Part shown: positions 35,440 to 46,509 of the stretch, piece after piece
Layout: every line of letters begins with the position of its first letter
How positions within the stretch are numbered: the stretch's first letter is position 1
NCBI GenBank assembly: GCA_023101885.1
Contig: JALPQD010000302.1
Location: 2,011,956-2,075,955 of the forward strand
Reading direction: 5' to 3'
DNA from: Typhlomys cinereus
Lineage: Eukaryota; Chordata; Mammalia; Rodentia; Platacanthomyidae
Length of the DNA stretch: 64,000 nt
Position numbers and translations under genes: made by a program
The notes under the pieces: model-generated
Databases searched by the model: none
Told to the model about the DNA's origin: nothing
Seen by the model: only the letters and a program-made list of their open reading frames with translations

Positions 35440-35645
35440 TTCTTGACCAATGAATATGGAACAATTGGACACATATGCTGTTGGTGGGAATCAAAAATAG
35501 TATGCTCCTTTGAAGAACATTTTGGCAATGTCTAGAAAAGTTAAACACATAATTACCATAGAAACCAGAAATGCTACTTGTATTTTACTTAACAGGAATG
35601 AAAACATATGTCTACAAAAGATGAAAACATAGCTTTGTTTTGTGT
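35440..35645 (+). mobile_element. Old LINE-1 ORF2 relic
   Basis: 'cacatatgctgttggtggg' and 'aatcaaaaatagtatgctcc' through 'taattaccatagaaaccag' to 'gaatgaaaacatatgtctac' is the order of the conserved L1 ORF2 C-terminal coding region. Diverged, no open frame. Confidence 0.7.
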
Positions 35646-35649
35646 CTAT

Positions 35650-36310
35650 TTTTGTGCTAGCACTACAGTGCTTTACAACTAAAATAGTTTCAGAGCATAT
35701 ATTTAAATTTCCACTAGTCTAAAAGGATTCTCCATGTATTCAAAGTTATGTGTTTGCTCTAAATTCTCAATGTTGTTTTGTTAATCACTAAAATTTTTCC
35801 ATAACTTAAAAATAAACTGACCCATATGTAATATTGACTCTTAATAAAATCTAAAAATAACTTTTCATGTATTCAACTTTAATTAGTGTTTCAAAGAATA
35901 TGCATATTTCTTGATAATTGGGTAATAAAAAATAGATCCTAAATTTTTTATCGGGAAATGGTTAATAGTATGACTATTGATGTGAATGACGGAGTGTAAG
36001 GAACTTAGGTTTCCTAGTATATTCTAGCAGTAGATTTTGATCCTTAACCTAGTTGCTATAAAACTCAAGTACATAGTGAAAATCTGCTGTAGGAAAGACA
36101 CTTGGTAAGGTAGATGAATGCAGTTTAAGTACAGAGTCAGCAGTCAGAAACTCAGAATTACAGTTTGGGCTGCATGGAATTGGGTTTCTCTGGGAAAGCT
36201 CTCTGACTGCCTGAACCTCACTTACCTTGCTTGTAAGTATAAGGAAAAGTCAACTTTCTAAGTTTTCTGTTAGTTGCAGTGTCCTGTGGTTAAGATTCTC
36301 AATTTATGTG
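35650..36310. other. Unassigned AT-rich sequence
   Basis: No gene or repeat recognised. Confidence 0.45.
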
Positions 36311-36314
36311 ATCT

Positions 36315-36329
36315 AAATTTAGACTTTTA
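36315..36329. repeat. Target-site duplication of the U2 pseudogene, left
   Basis: aaatttagactttta. It matches aaattttgactttta at 36,364-36,378 in 14 of 15 positions. Confidence 0.75.
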
Positions 36330-36363
36330 CACTTGATGTTAGCCAAAAGGACCGAGAAGCGAT
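36330..36363 (-). pseudogene. U2 snRNA 5'-end retropseudogene fragment
   Basis: On the minus strand from 36,363 the sequence starts atcgcttctcggtcctttt and runs to 'ggctaacatcaagtg', matching the first 34-36 nt of U2 spliceosomal RNA with only two or so differences. It starts exactly at U2 nucleotide 1 and stops before the branch-point-pairing region and the Sm site, so it cannot function. A near-perfect 15-bp direct repeat flanks it and there is no A-tail. This suggests L1-driven insertion of a truncated, tailless RNA. The copy is too short to be transcribed as U2, and no snRNA promoter elements are visible. Confidence 0.88.
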
Positions 36364-36378
36364 AAATTTTGACTTTTA
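36364..36378. repeat. Target-site duplication of the U2 pseudogene, right
   Basis: aaattttgactttta, one mismatch to 36,315-36,329. Confidence 0.75.
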
Positions 36379-36659
36379 TTTATTTTCTTACTTTTATTTC
36401 ATTTAAATATATAATATAAATTAAATCAACTAATTGAACACAACCAGATGTTATAAAACTGATAGCACATGCACTTGTGGCATGATTGAAATCAGTTAAG
36501 ATGTTCAACAAAATATGTTTATTTTTGTCCTTTGTTGGGATTCTAAAGCTTTGTTAGTTGACATTCTCTCTGAGATACACTGTGGATTATGGATGCTATT
36601 CATTTTGTGTACCTGAAATCTTATATCTTTCAGAAACATTCCTAATTCTTACTTCTATA

Positions 36660-36975
36660 CTCTAACCTTTAGTTCCTATCACTGTCTGCTCAGGATCCAT
36701 GTGTTTAACATCTTCAAATAAAATGAATAAAGATCACAAACAGGATTTGTCTTTCTTTCATAACTTATTTCACATAGAAAAAAAATCCCCCACATTTATC
36801 AAGGTTGCTGCAAATTATATGATTTCCTTATTTTATGTGATTGGATAATATTTCATTGCTTCATATCTGTAGTAAGTGCATTTGCGTGCATTCCATTATA
36901 ATTATTCACTAATAAATACCTAGATGGATTTCATAGTTTTGCTACACAAAGGAGGATGGACATGATTCTTTGACA
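36660..36975 (-). mobile_element. Old LINE-1 relic
   Basis: Plus-strand 'ggatttgtctttctttcata' then 'acttatttcacatag', 'tttccttattttatgtgattgg' region and 'aatatttcattgcttcat' form the antisense of the L1 ORF2 C-terminus and 3'UTR start. Strongly decayed. Confidence 0.6.
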
Positions 36976-37405
36976 TGTTAATTTAATTTGCTTTTGTTAC
37001 ATATGTGTACATTGAATGGTTTGATCACATGGTGGAGGATTTCAATTTCAAGTTCTTAAACCTTGTTCTACCCACGTTACCTCTCTGTAGTCTTCTTTCC
37101 TCTTCCTTTCCCCTTACACTAGCCTCCTACCTTCATTTATCTAGTCTCTTTTATGCAGTCATATCATATATATGTATCTAAAAGTTCCAGAACTCATAAG
37201 TAATAGCATAGATGATATTTATCATTCTGCATCTCATTTGTTACACTTAATATGGTGATCTCCAGTTGTATGTATTCTCTAAATATTACATAATTGCATT
37301 ATGCCGTATTGGTGCATAAACCTCCATTATGTATCTATAATATTTTGCTTATACAGTCATTTGTTGATGGGCTCACAGTCTTCTTTGAATAGTGCATTAA
37401 TGAGC

Positions 37406-37667
37406 ATGAATGAGTAGGTGGCACAACACATTGTAGTCCTTCAGATATATAATCTGAAACAGTATAGCTAAAATAGACTACAGTTCTAGCTTTAGTTTTT
37501 GAGGACCCTCCATCCTGGTTTTAATGGCAGTTGGAGTATGAATGAGTAGGTGGCACATCACATTGTAGTCCTTCAGATATATAATCTGAAACAGTATAGC
37601 TAAAATAGACTACAGTTCTAGCTTTAGTTTTTGAGGACCCTCCATCCTGGTTTTAATGGCAGTTGGA
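37406..37667. repeat. Two-copy tandem duplication, 132 bp unit
   Basis: Copies 37,406-37,537 and 37,538-37,667 are nearly identical: I see one difference early ('gcacaacacattg' versus 'gcacatcacattg') and minor end differences. High identity implies a recent local duplication inside an old relic. Confidence 0.95.
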
Positions 37668-37698
37668 CCAATCTACATTTGTTCTTTGGTTTCTTTTC

Positions 37699-37800
37699 AA
37701 ATATATATATATATATTACTTTATCAGAGAGCAGATATGGGAGAGAGAGAGAGAAAGGGAGAGAGAGAGAAAGGGAGAGAGAGAGAGACAGAGAGAGAGA
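37699..37800. repeat. (AT)n and (GA)n low-complexity tract
   Basis: A short AT run (37,699-37,716) followed by GA repeats with 'aaggga' breaks (37,742-37,800). Open frames across it are artefacts. Confidence 0.93.
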
Positions 37801-37909
37801 ATACATATTTACATGCACTATCAATGGAATGGTTGTAGAGATCAGAAGACAGCTTTCACAGATAGGGTCTTTCTTCTACCATGTGGGCTTGAGTAACTTA
37901 GTCATCTGG

Positions 37910-38005
37910 ATAGCAGGCAATATTACCTGATTAGCCATTTCCTTAACCCATTGCTGAATAGCAGGCAATATTACCTGATTAGCCATTTCCTTAACCCATT
38001 GCTAA
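37910..38005. repeat. Two-copy tandem duplication, 48 bp unit
   Basis: 'atagcaggcaatattacctg' begins at 37,910 and again at 37,958. The copies differ only at their ends. Confidence 0.95.
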
Positions 38006-38639
38006 TTTTCTTGATAGCCATTCTCAATGGGGTGAGATATAATCTTTAAAAAGTTTTAATTTGCATTTCCCTGATGGATAAGGATGTTGAACAGCTTTTC
38101 CTATGTTTATTGGATTTTTTGTACTTCATCTTTTGAGGACCTTTTAATCATTCATTTCCAATTTTGGGGGAGTTTATTTAGGTGTTAATGTTTAGTTGCT
38201 TGATTTTTCTGTATATATTCAAGATGTAGTCCTCTGTCAGATGTATAACTGGCAAAGATTTTTAACCATTCTGTAGTCTGTGTCTTTACTCTCATAATCA
38301 TTCTTTTGCTTACAGAAGCTTTTCAATTTCATGCAATATCATTAGTGAATTCTTGTTATTTCCTAAGCTATTGGAGTCCTTTTCAGAATTGCTTAATGCC
38401 TACATATAAAAGTTTTTCTGCTGTTCCCTTTTAACAGCTTCAGAGCTAGTTATACATTAAGGACTTTGATCCATTTTGAATTGATTTTGTACCAGGTAAG
38501 AAATGAGGGACTAATTTCATTATCTCGCATGTGGCTATCCAGTTGTCCCAACACCATTTGTTGACAAAGCTGTCTTTTCTTCTGTGTAATTGCAGGATCT
38601 CTGTCAAAAAATAAGGTAGCTGGGTTGCTGCTCAGCAGT

Positions 38640-39200
38640 GGGGAGTGCATGGCCCCAGCTGGAGGTCATGGTTTGAAGCAGATGGCAGTTTGCTGTGACA
38701 TCATGCAGGGCAGCAGGGGAAATGGCAGCAAAGCTACAGGGAGGTTAGAAGCTTTTTCAGAGCCAGAGAAGCAGGTTATTCACATGCTGACTTAGTCTAA
38801 TAACAAAGCCATATCTTACTGTGAGGATTTGACTTACCTCTCTCTGATGAAGAGTTTTTGATGTATCTTTGAACAATTTATATACTTTCTTTTGAGAAAT
38901 GTCTACAGAATTGGCCAGAACAATTAAGCAAAAGTAACTAAATAAGTAAATAAATAGGCATCTTGTTGAAAAGAAAAACTTTTAATTGTCCAGGTTCAAA
39001 GATGAAAGAAAGGGTCTCATATGCAGAGAAGTAAACTCTGAAGAGTCCACCAATACCTTCTTAGAATTCATTCATTCAGTAAGTCAATAACATACAAAAT
39101 CTTCATTAAAACAGTAGTATTTCTATCATTTTGCAATTAGATAGCCAAAAAGAAACCAGGAAACTAGATCTCATTTCAGAAAACAATGAAAATAATACTA
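38640..39200. other. Unassigned sequence
   Basis: A GC-richer segment (38,630-38,780, 'ggccccagctggaggtcatg') borders the L1 relic. No gene or named repeat. Confidence 0.4.
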
Positions 39201-39204
39201 AAGA

Positions 39205-39300
39205 TCAGGTGTGAGCAAGGGAGCAAAATCAGGAGGATCACATGCTTGAATACAGCCTGGACTGTACAGGGAGATGTATCTCAAACATGCAAACAAATAA
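39205..39300 (+). repeat. B1-like SINE remnant
   Basis: 'gatcaggtgtgagcaaggg', 'aatcaggaggatcacatgc' and 'cagcctggactgtacagg' then 'gagatgtatctcaaac' follow the order of the rodent 7SL-derived B1 family. Fragmentary. Confidence 0.6.
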
Positions 39301-39304
39301 AGAT

Positions 39305-40215
39305 GCTGGCCAACTTAGGAATAAATGTATGTAAGGAGGTACTCTGAAATGTCTCTGAAATTGCAAATTGTCCCTTGTTCATAGGCTAGAATTAATATTG
39401 TAATTATGTTAAGGAGTCTTACAAATTTACTATGATCTCTGTTAAAATTCCAATGGGATTTTTCTAGAAGCAGAAAAAAAAATCTGAAATTGATACAGAA
39501 CTATGGAAGATCCCTAATTTCTAAAATACTTCAGGGAAAAAAAGGAACAAAGTTGATGGTATCAATCACATTACTTTAACTTAAAAACTTAAAAATATTA
39601 CAAAAGGTAGCCAGTATGTCTTAGGGGATGTAATGCTGGACATGAAAGTATGGGGGCTGGAATTTATATCCCATTATCCAAATTAAGGCTGGACAGACAT
39701 CTCTGGGAATATAGAGGGGTTATAATATCTGCCCAATTTCTGACCTCCAAGTGTGTTGCATACACATACCGAAGAACCCATAGACATGTCTGCCTATACA
39801 AATACAAACACAAATACACACATATCCCATACACACAAAAATGCAATAAAGTTGTAATAGCCAAAACTCCAGTACTAGCATAAATATAGACATTACAATC
39901 CAGATAGAATTCATACATTTATGGTATTTTTGACATAGATCCAAGGGGATCTACAGTAGATGTTCTTTGAAATATTTATATCTACTAAGAGAAGAATTAA
40001 ATTGACTCCTGTTAACCATAGTCACACCCTTCTATAAAGCTTCCACTGTACTGGCTGGAATGTGATGATTCCCAGAATCTACCACAGGTGCCATCCTAAT
40101 TCACTTGTGGTTTATCTTCCATGGTGAGGATTTAATGACCTTGAGGGAGGACTTTCTTTTGCACCACCTTTTATTCCTCGCCCTGCATTGCCCTACTTCC
40201 CTTGCAACTCCTTAG
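39305..40215. other. Unassigned sequence
   Basis: No gene. Segment 39,640-39,890 ('ggctggaatttatatccc' to CA-rich 'caaatacacacatatccc') may be a decayed SINE on the plus strand, not firmly assignable. Confidence 0.4.
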
Positions 40216-40220
40216 CAATG

Positions 40221-40590
40221 TGTACAGTCACTCTTTTGTGCTACTGTAAGACAACGCTGAGGCCCAAAATACTTATGGGGACAAAAAGGATATCAGCTCA
40301 GCTTGCAGTTCCAGAAGGAAAATACAGTCTATTTTGGTGGAAAAAGCATGAGTGGCTGGCAGAAGTTGGAGGAGGGCTAGGTCACTTCAGACAATATGGC
40401 ACTGAGACCTACTGCATGCAAGCTCAAAAGCAGACCTAACCAACCAACCTCAAGGCTCATCCTTGGGTCTGCTTTCTTCCAGCAAGGATCTACCTCCTAA
40501 GGGTGCAATGACCTTCCCAAATACTGGCAGCTGCTAAAGATTCAGACACATGAGTCTGTGGGGGCAACTTACATTTCAAACCATGACCCA
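40221..40590 (-). repeat. MaLR-type LTR (about 370 bp)
   Basis: Minus-strand reading has the landmarks of the other two LTRs: 'catggtttgaaatgtaag', 'cccccacagactcatgtgtc', 'ggaggtagatccttgctgg', 'ccttgaggttggttgg' and an end 'aaaagagtgactgtaca'. The 5' terminus is mutated. It appears to be a solo LTR, with no internal sequence on either side. Confidence 0.75.
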
Positions 40591-40599
40591 ATGAGTATC

Positions 40600-42530
40600 T
40601 GGATGTCTGCAAAGATATGTCAGAGACTCTGAAAATCTCAATCTCCCACCCCAAGGACTCTCTTCAGATTTCCTCCTGCCATGTCACCTCTTTAACATTA
40701 AGATAGCTCCTTTGTCTAAAGTGTTCCTACCTTAGGGCTTAGCTTTTAGTTCCCTTGACCACCAGGTCCTCAACTCTAAGACAATATGTATTTATTACAT
40801 TTCTTCTTTGTATTAGCTTTTCTTCAAAATGGATCTCCAAGTTACATATTGTCAAGATTACTGGATTCCTCTCCTTGCCAACTTAACAGTACCTTACCTT
40901 ATAATCTACAAAATTTCAGCTCAGAAAAGGATTAAAGTTATAAACTATAAATATGCTTGTATGAAATAAAAATGGGTCTCCACAGTAAAGAAACAAAGTG
41001 GAAGGTTAACTTAAGAGAAAACAATGTTTGTGATTCCCTTAGCATAAGTCTGTAAAGGGATTGGTATCACATTTATATAAGTAATTCTGAAACAATTCAA
41101 TAAAAAAAGGAAATTTAAAAACAGTTGATTTAGATTTCTAACAGTATCATAGTTTTAAAGTCTGAAAGTGGAGGAGCAGTGTGAATCAAGCATAAATTCA
41201 TTCCATACTCATATTTTTCAAATTAGATTTCCACTATTCTGTACGTCACAGGAAGAAATTCTGCAAAGCATGCAATCACGTTTCTTGGCCTGAAGAATGC
41301 TTGCCCTAATCATTCAAAATATTGGTTTTCATCTTAATAAGTGGAAATTCTAAATGTGAATGTCATGACCAGTGTGGGCTGCGCATACATACCTTGATGG
41401 ATGTGCCCTCTGCAGTTAGTTTCAAAGTAGTGGAGAGTTGTTCTTCCATTAATAATGACCCTAATTTAGACCTTCTGGACCAGAGACTTTTATCTGCCTT
41501 TTGCATGCATGTATTAGCTTTCCAACTGGATGCTCTGATTGTCCTTAAATTCCTTTCTAAATCATGTGATAAACCCATGTGCTCTCAAGTCATGCTTTAG
41601 TGACTACAACGGCTGTCTGTAGAAGCCAAACTCTTTATCTGTGACTTTATGATAGCCTTCAGGTTGCTTCAGAACAGCACACACTATTCTTGCTTTGTTC
41701 CCATGTATAATGCACACACTATTCTTGCTTTGTTCCCATGTATAATGAATGCCTCCTTTGTTGGTTAAGTGTATCCTACTTTTTACTTGAGTTGTGTTTA
41801 ATAATTCATTGAAACCTTTCTATATTGGCCTCAAGGCATAATAACCACTGGCTATGTATTCTTTATCTCTGCTCACTTTGTATAAGTGTGTCAATACATG
41901 CACATAATTTTTCTCTCATGTCTATTTATATTCATATATTATATTGGTTCACAAGTTTATAAATGTATCTTTATAAAGCTGCTATCTTTACTATCAAATT
42001 TATCGAAATTAATTTCAATTTCATTCATTAATTCAACAAATGTATTTCTCACCAAACTACATAGAGAACATAAAGGTGAAGTAATCAGATATAAATTATG
42101 TCTCAGGAGTTTATAGAATGGTAAAATTTGCAACAATCATCTTGCATGAAATGTTTTCATCCTGAAACTGATGTCTGATTTTTCACCTTTCCTCATATCC
42201 TGTTACATTTTGATTAGCTCTAAATAGCTCTTCAGAACTAAAAGCTTGTAATACATAGGTCAGATAATTTTTCAAATAAAAATCTACTAATTTTTCAAAA
42301 TAAAGTATTTTATAGTTCCCAGTATCTTAGTGAAAGGAGAAAACTCCAGCAAATCGTCTTTAGAATATTCCTACCTGGTTTCCTAAGGGACAATTTAGTG
42401 AGTGATCAGTTTGCAGTTGACATACTTTATTACCTGAGGAGTTCTAGGGATAATATTTGCCTCATAAACACATTTAGGCTATTATGGTACTTGGCTAGTA
42501 CCTAACTGCTTCCTGTTTCTCCCTGCTATG
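40600..42530. other. Unassigned sequence
   Basis: No gene or named repeat apart from the 35-bp duplication at 41,677. Open frames at 41,322-41,600 and 41,363-41,578 (minus) overlap on opposite strands without known domains. Confidence 0.45.
41677..41746. repeat. Two-copy tandem duplication, 35 bp unit
   Basis: Copies at 41,677-41,711 and 41,712-41,746 are identical by eye, starting 'gcacacactattcttgc'. Confidence 0.96.
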
Positions 42531-42531
42531 A

Positions 42532-42560
42532 CATATATATATGTGTGTGTCATATATATA

Positions 42561-42601
<41 letters not shown>
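42532..42601. repeat. (TA)n / (TG)n microsatellite
   Basis: Alternating AT with TG stretches, ending in about 15 TA units. Self-complementary, so cruciform or slipped structures are possible. Confidence 0.95.
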
Positions 42602-42606
<5 letters not shown>

Positions 42607-42924
42607 TCTTTCTTTCTGTTTTGATGTTCTTTCACAGTGTAAAGTATGCAGTTGTCTATGATAGTTACAGGCCATAGTTTTGAACCAAAAATATTATTTC
42701 TCTCATCTAAGTAATAATACCACATGTCAACTTTTTTGGTAATTTATCTGATTCTGCTTATGATAATTTGAAAAACTTTTGAAAATTTTCTTTCAAATTT
42801 TTGACAAGTAACATTCACTTTTTAAAATACATGTGCATATCATTCATATTAAATTACTGATCTGTGTTTTCTTTTCATAACTTTATCCTTACTATTTAGA
42901 AAATAATTGGTTACTTATGAATAA

Positions 42925-43165
42925 TTTTGTGCATGTATATGTATGTTTTGCATGTGTATGAGAGGGCCCACAAGTGCCTGTGGAAACCCCAGGGTAACAT
43001 CCTAGATTTTTCTAGCTCCTTATTGCTTTGTTCTGGGGTTTCCTAGACTCTTCCAGGGCCAGAATTATAGGCCACTTTGCATATTTATACGGGTTTTGTG
43101 GACTTAAACTTAAGTCCTTTTGCTTATGAGGTGAAGATTTTAGATCCTGAACCTTCTTTCCAGCT
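42925..43165 (-). repeat. ID-B1/B4-like SINE, diverged
   Basis: On the plus strand a TG-rich start (42,930-42,965) is followed by 'agggccagaattataggcc', 'gggttttgtggacttaaac' and 'cctgaaccttctttccagc', the antisense order of a tRNA-headed B1-containing SINE. Confidence 0.6.
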
Positions 43166-43169
43166 CAAT

Positions 43170-43980
43170 AAAAAATATTTTTGAATGTATAAATAAACTA
43201 ATAAAAGAACAAAGGTAAATGAAGACCTCAAACAATGGGAAAAATATGTCACCCATTAAATGAACAAAGAAAACCTTTATATGGGTCTTAAAGAGAAAGG
43301 AGAACAATTCATAGTGCCTTATTGATTGACTGACTTCCTTTAAAAATCAAAGTAGGCTCTTTGGAGAATATTAAAGAGCATGGGTTTTTTTCACAGGACT
43401 AAAGGTTCTCAATTTGTTTACCACTTCATACTTATACCACCTTTGTCTGTCCACAAACTTCTTGAGTTTGTGAATAAAATTACTATTGGAATGAACATAT
43501 CAAATACTCCAAGTTACAATGTGACTTAACAGATGTGGCTATTGATAAATGAGGAACCCATGGTTACACATAGTGAATGCAGTAAGTTAGTTATTGGGCT
43601 AAAGAAATTTACTGGCAGTCTGAACTAGCTAGATGAGTTATTTCTTCCCTTGGCATTTAATAGCTACCTGGCTTTGAGTCACAGTTAAATAAATCCATCT
43701 GACCCCAATCAGACCTCCTTCCTGAACTGAAGGTATTTGGGAACAGATTAGAACAAGAGTCATGTTGTTTTAAAATGAGGGAACTAGACATAGCTTGAAG
43801 GAGTCACTACATTCTTTAAAGAGGGAAAACACTACGTTGTCAGTTGATTAAGAGCTTGGTGGTTCTTAACTAAACTTTAGCACTTAGCAGAAGAAAGCAC
43901 TGCTCCAAATAAAAGTCCCAAATGAAGCAGGCAAATTTTTCTTGGGTAAGGAATTTTGGAAATAGGACTTTCCTTCATTT
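43170..43980. other. Unassigned sequence
   Basis: No gene or repeat recognised. Confidence 0.45.
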
Positions 43981-43984
43981 TGCA

Positions 43985-44420
43985 CTATCTTAACTTTTTA
44001 TTTTGAGATAATTTTAGAATTGTAGAACTATAAAAATAGCACAGTGTTCCTGCATTTCCTCTTCAAGCTTCACTAATGTTAATATATTGTAAAACCATAG
44101 TGCAAACACCAAACTAACAAATCAATAATGTTATAATGAAATTATGGATCTTTTTCATATTCCATTATTTTTTCAATAGTGTTCTTTTTCTGTCCCAGGA
44201 CCTAATGCAAAATGGTTTCTATGCCTTTGGTCTTCTGTAATCAGTAGCGTCTTGCCACTCTGTCCTTCCTTTTGTGACCTTATGACTTTTTTTTTTTCTG
44301 AAGAATTAGTCTCTTTTGAGTACATTGTGGGAAGGCATTGTTATTGGCAATATTACAAAAACTGTATTTTTTCTCCCCAGATCACCAAGTCACAATGTTT
44401 GGAGTTTCTCCACAGAAAAG
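43985..44420 (-). mobile_element. Probable ancient LINE-1 3'UTR relic
   Basis: Plus-strand 'ttttgagataattttagaat', 'ccaaactaacaaatcaataatg' region and 'gtcttgccactctgtccttcc' recall the antisense of ancient mammalian L1 3'UTRs. Sequence after the insertion at 44,998-45,968 ('tatgaccttgataatttgag', about 45,980) may be its continuation. Low similarity. Confidence 0.4.
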
Positions 44421-44997
44421 TGCTTCTCCTGGCTTTATATAAATATTTAGTTGACAATGATGTTTTGGGAGCCAAATATACTTCTGCAAATATACTTCTT
44501 TAATTTATATCTGTTGATATATAGTATTTACTGTTGTCACCTTAGAATGGCTCATGGCTATGGCAATTATTATTTTTGTGTTCTAATGATAACTTCCCAT
44601 TTCTCTTATTGCTCATTATGTTACATAACTTTGGAATCAAGAATATTTACTGTACTTTAGGATCCTAATCCAATATTATCACTTTAAAATTATCTTTGCT
44701 CAGATAGTTCATCAATAATCATATGGTGATATGTTTTCTTGTTTTCAGTAAAATTTCTTCCTCATGATTGTTTTTTCTACTTGTGATACCAGCATCTTAC
44801 ATTAATATGGTGCATTTGTTGCAATCAGTGAATCTCTATTGTATATTTAAACAAGCTACTATTCATGGTGTTTGAGGATTATTGTTGGTTTTTAGTTGAT
44901 GTGCTCCCTCCAGGCCAGGATTTCCTTTAAGACAGCACCACTTTCTCTTTGTCATTTCTCCTTGACTTCCTGTGGTTCAATCACTTTCTCAAATTAT

Positions 44998-45968
44998 GGG
45001 ATTGGAGGACCACAACAGAAACAAGGAGAGAGGGGACCATATTACAGCAGAAAAAATAGGCCTCCATCAAGGACTGCAAGTAAGTAATGTGACACCTGGT
45101 TAAGTTCACAGATGTTCGTTCCTGATCATTTACAACTGAGGGGGTATGATCTCACCAGAAGGGGAGGGCATATAGTCTGGCAAAAAGTAACCATTTTGCA
45201 AGGGTGATTGACCCCTCCCTCACTGAGGTTTCCTACTTTTATTACATCTACCCTTTAATGTGCTCTTATAACAAGACTCCAGTTTAACAGCTTTTTGTCT
45301 CTGGCCAGGGGGTGACATACAATGCCCATCAGGATGGAGTGAAGGGCATTGAAGGAGCAGCAAAACTGCAAAAGAAAATCAACAAACCACAATCCAGAAC
45401 TTCAGAGACTCTATATCAACCACCTAGAACTAGGCCAGCTTAATCTCTCCCCATCCTGAAGCTCAGGGACATTTGCGGAAGAGGGAGCGGTGAGATTGTA
45501 AGAGCAAAAGGATGGGAGGAGCAATGATTTGCAAGATACTCCACACAAGTTAGGGCTGAAGCAATCATAATTGGACTTTGCATGCCCTGCGCAATGTCCA
45601 ACACACTGTTGACCTCACAAAGTCTAGCATCTGCTAAAGGCACCAAGATCCTTGGAGGCAAGGGATTGACAGCCACAGTAGTGTTTCTATGCTTAAGGGG
45701 AAAAAAGGAAAGGGTTCAGGGAAATGCCACTGGGTCCTTGTATGTCATCGGAGAGGAGGGCCCAGAGGAGAGTCTGGCATACATTGAAGGATTCTCCGGG
45801 GATTGGGGAGAGGCATTGGGGGATGGGGAGAGAGGGGTGAGGGAAGGGGGAGCAAGGGGTTCGGGGGGAAGAGGAGAGAGGGAGGGAACTGGTGTACCTA
45901 TTACGTTTGTTTGAGCGGAAATAATAATAAAAATGTATAAAAAAAGAAATTAAAGATTGAAAAAAAAT
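44998..45968 (+). mobile_element. LINE-1 3'UTR copy, 5'-truncated
   Basis: Colinear with the 3'UTR of the nested L1 at 22,120-23,130 over nearly its full length: 'ggaccatattacagcag' at the start, 'gtaatgtgacacctggttaag', the polypurine tract (45,800-45,890), 'cctattacgtttgtttgagc' and an A-rich tail. Same family as the 16-25 kb elements and well preserved. It lacks all coding sequence. I could not define a clean target-site duplication. Confidence 0.9.
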
Positions 45969-46429
45969 TACCTGTGCTTTTATGACCTTGATAATTTGAG
46001 GAGTGTCTCTCGGGTGTTTTGTAAATTGTCCTTCAGTTGGTAGCTGCCTAGTATTTCCTCACGATTATTAGAGTATGGTCATGTGATTTGTGCAAAAATC
46101 AATGCCACTTCCCTCGCATCATACCAGAATGCATATCATTAACATAGCCTCTGTTTCTGCTGCTGTTCATCTTAACTGCCTGGATGAGGCAGTGTCTGCC
46201 AGGTCTTTTCATCCTGAACTTTTTATTTTTTTTTTTTCTGCCTTCCTACACTGCTTAGAAGGAAGTTTCTAAGCAGCCACACAGGGATAGAGGGTAATAT
46301 TTCTGCTCTCTGAGGACAGAGTGTCTACCTAAATTTGGAATTCAGTGTGGAAAACTAATGTATTTTTCATTTACTTATTTACTCAAACATTTCTTTATAT
46401 CACTAGAGAATCATGGATATTTATTTCAG

Positions 46430-46506
46430 AATGAAGGTTACCTTCCATTACATTGTGGTCAAGTTATTCTGGATTTGGTCACTGGGAGCTCTGAAAGCAG
46501 AAGTTG
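46430..46506 (+). other. Candidate signal-peptide coding exon (unproven)
   Basis: An acceptor-like 'ttatttcag' ends at 46,429, and a consensus donor GTGAGT starts at 46,507. Between them the first base is followed at once by ATG (46,431), with A at -3, opening 25 codons and one extra base (phase 1). The peptide begins MKVTFHYIVVKLFWIWS and ends ALKAEV: a short basic start, a hydrophobic core and a plausible cleavage site after Ala. First coding exons of secreted or membrane proteins often have this form and phase. I do not recognise the protein and found no partner exon, so a chance pattern is quite possible. The acceptor's pyrimidine tract is only moderate. Confidence 0.3.
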
Positions 46507-46509
46507 GTG

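Larger units (their letters stand above)
37010..38625 (-). mobile_element. Old LINE-1 ORF2 relic with internal tandem duplications
   Basis: The right part (38,030-38,617) is antisense L1 ORF2: 'tttaatttgcatttccctg', 'ggatgttgaacagcttttcc', 'gtggctatccagttgtccc' and 'aacaccatttgttgacaaag'. The left part (37,010-37,400) is antisense ORF2 end and 3'UTR. Two local tandem duplications (37,406-37,667 and 37,910-38,005) and a (GA)n run lie in between. The family is older than the L1s at 16-25 kb. Confidence 0.7.
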
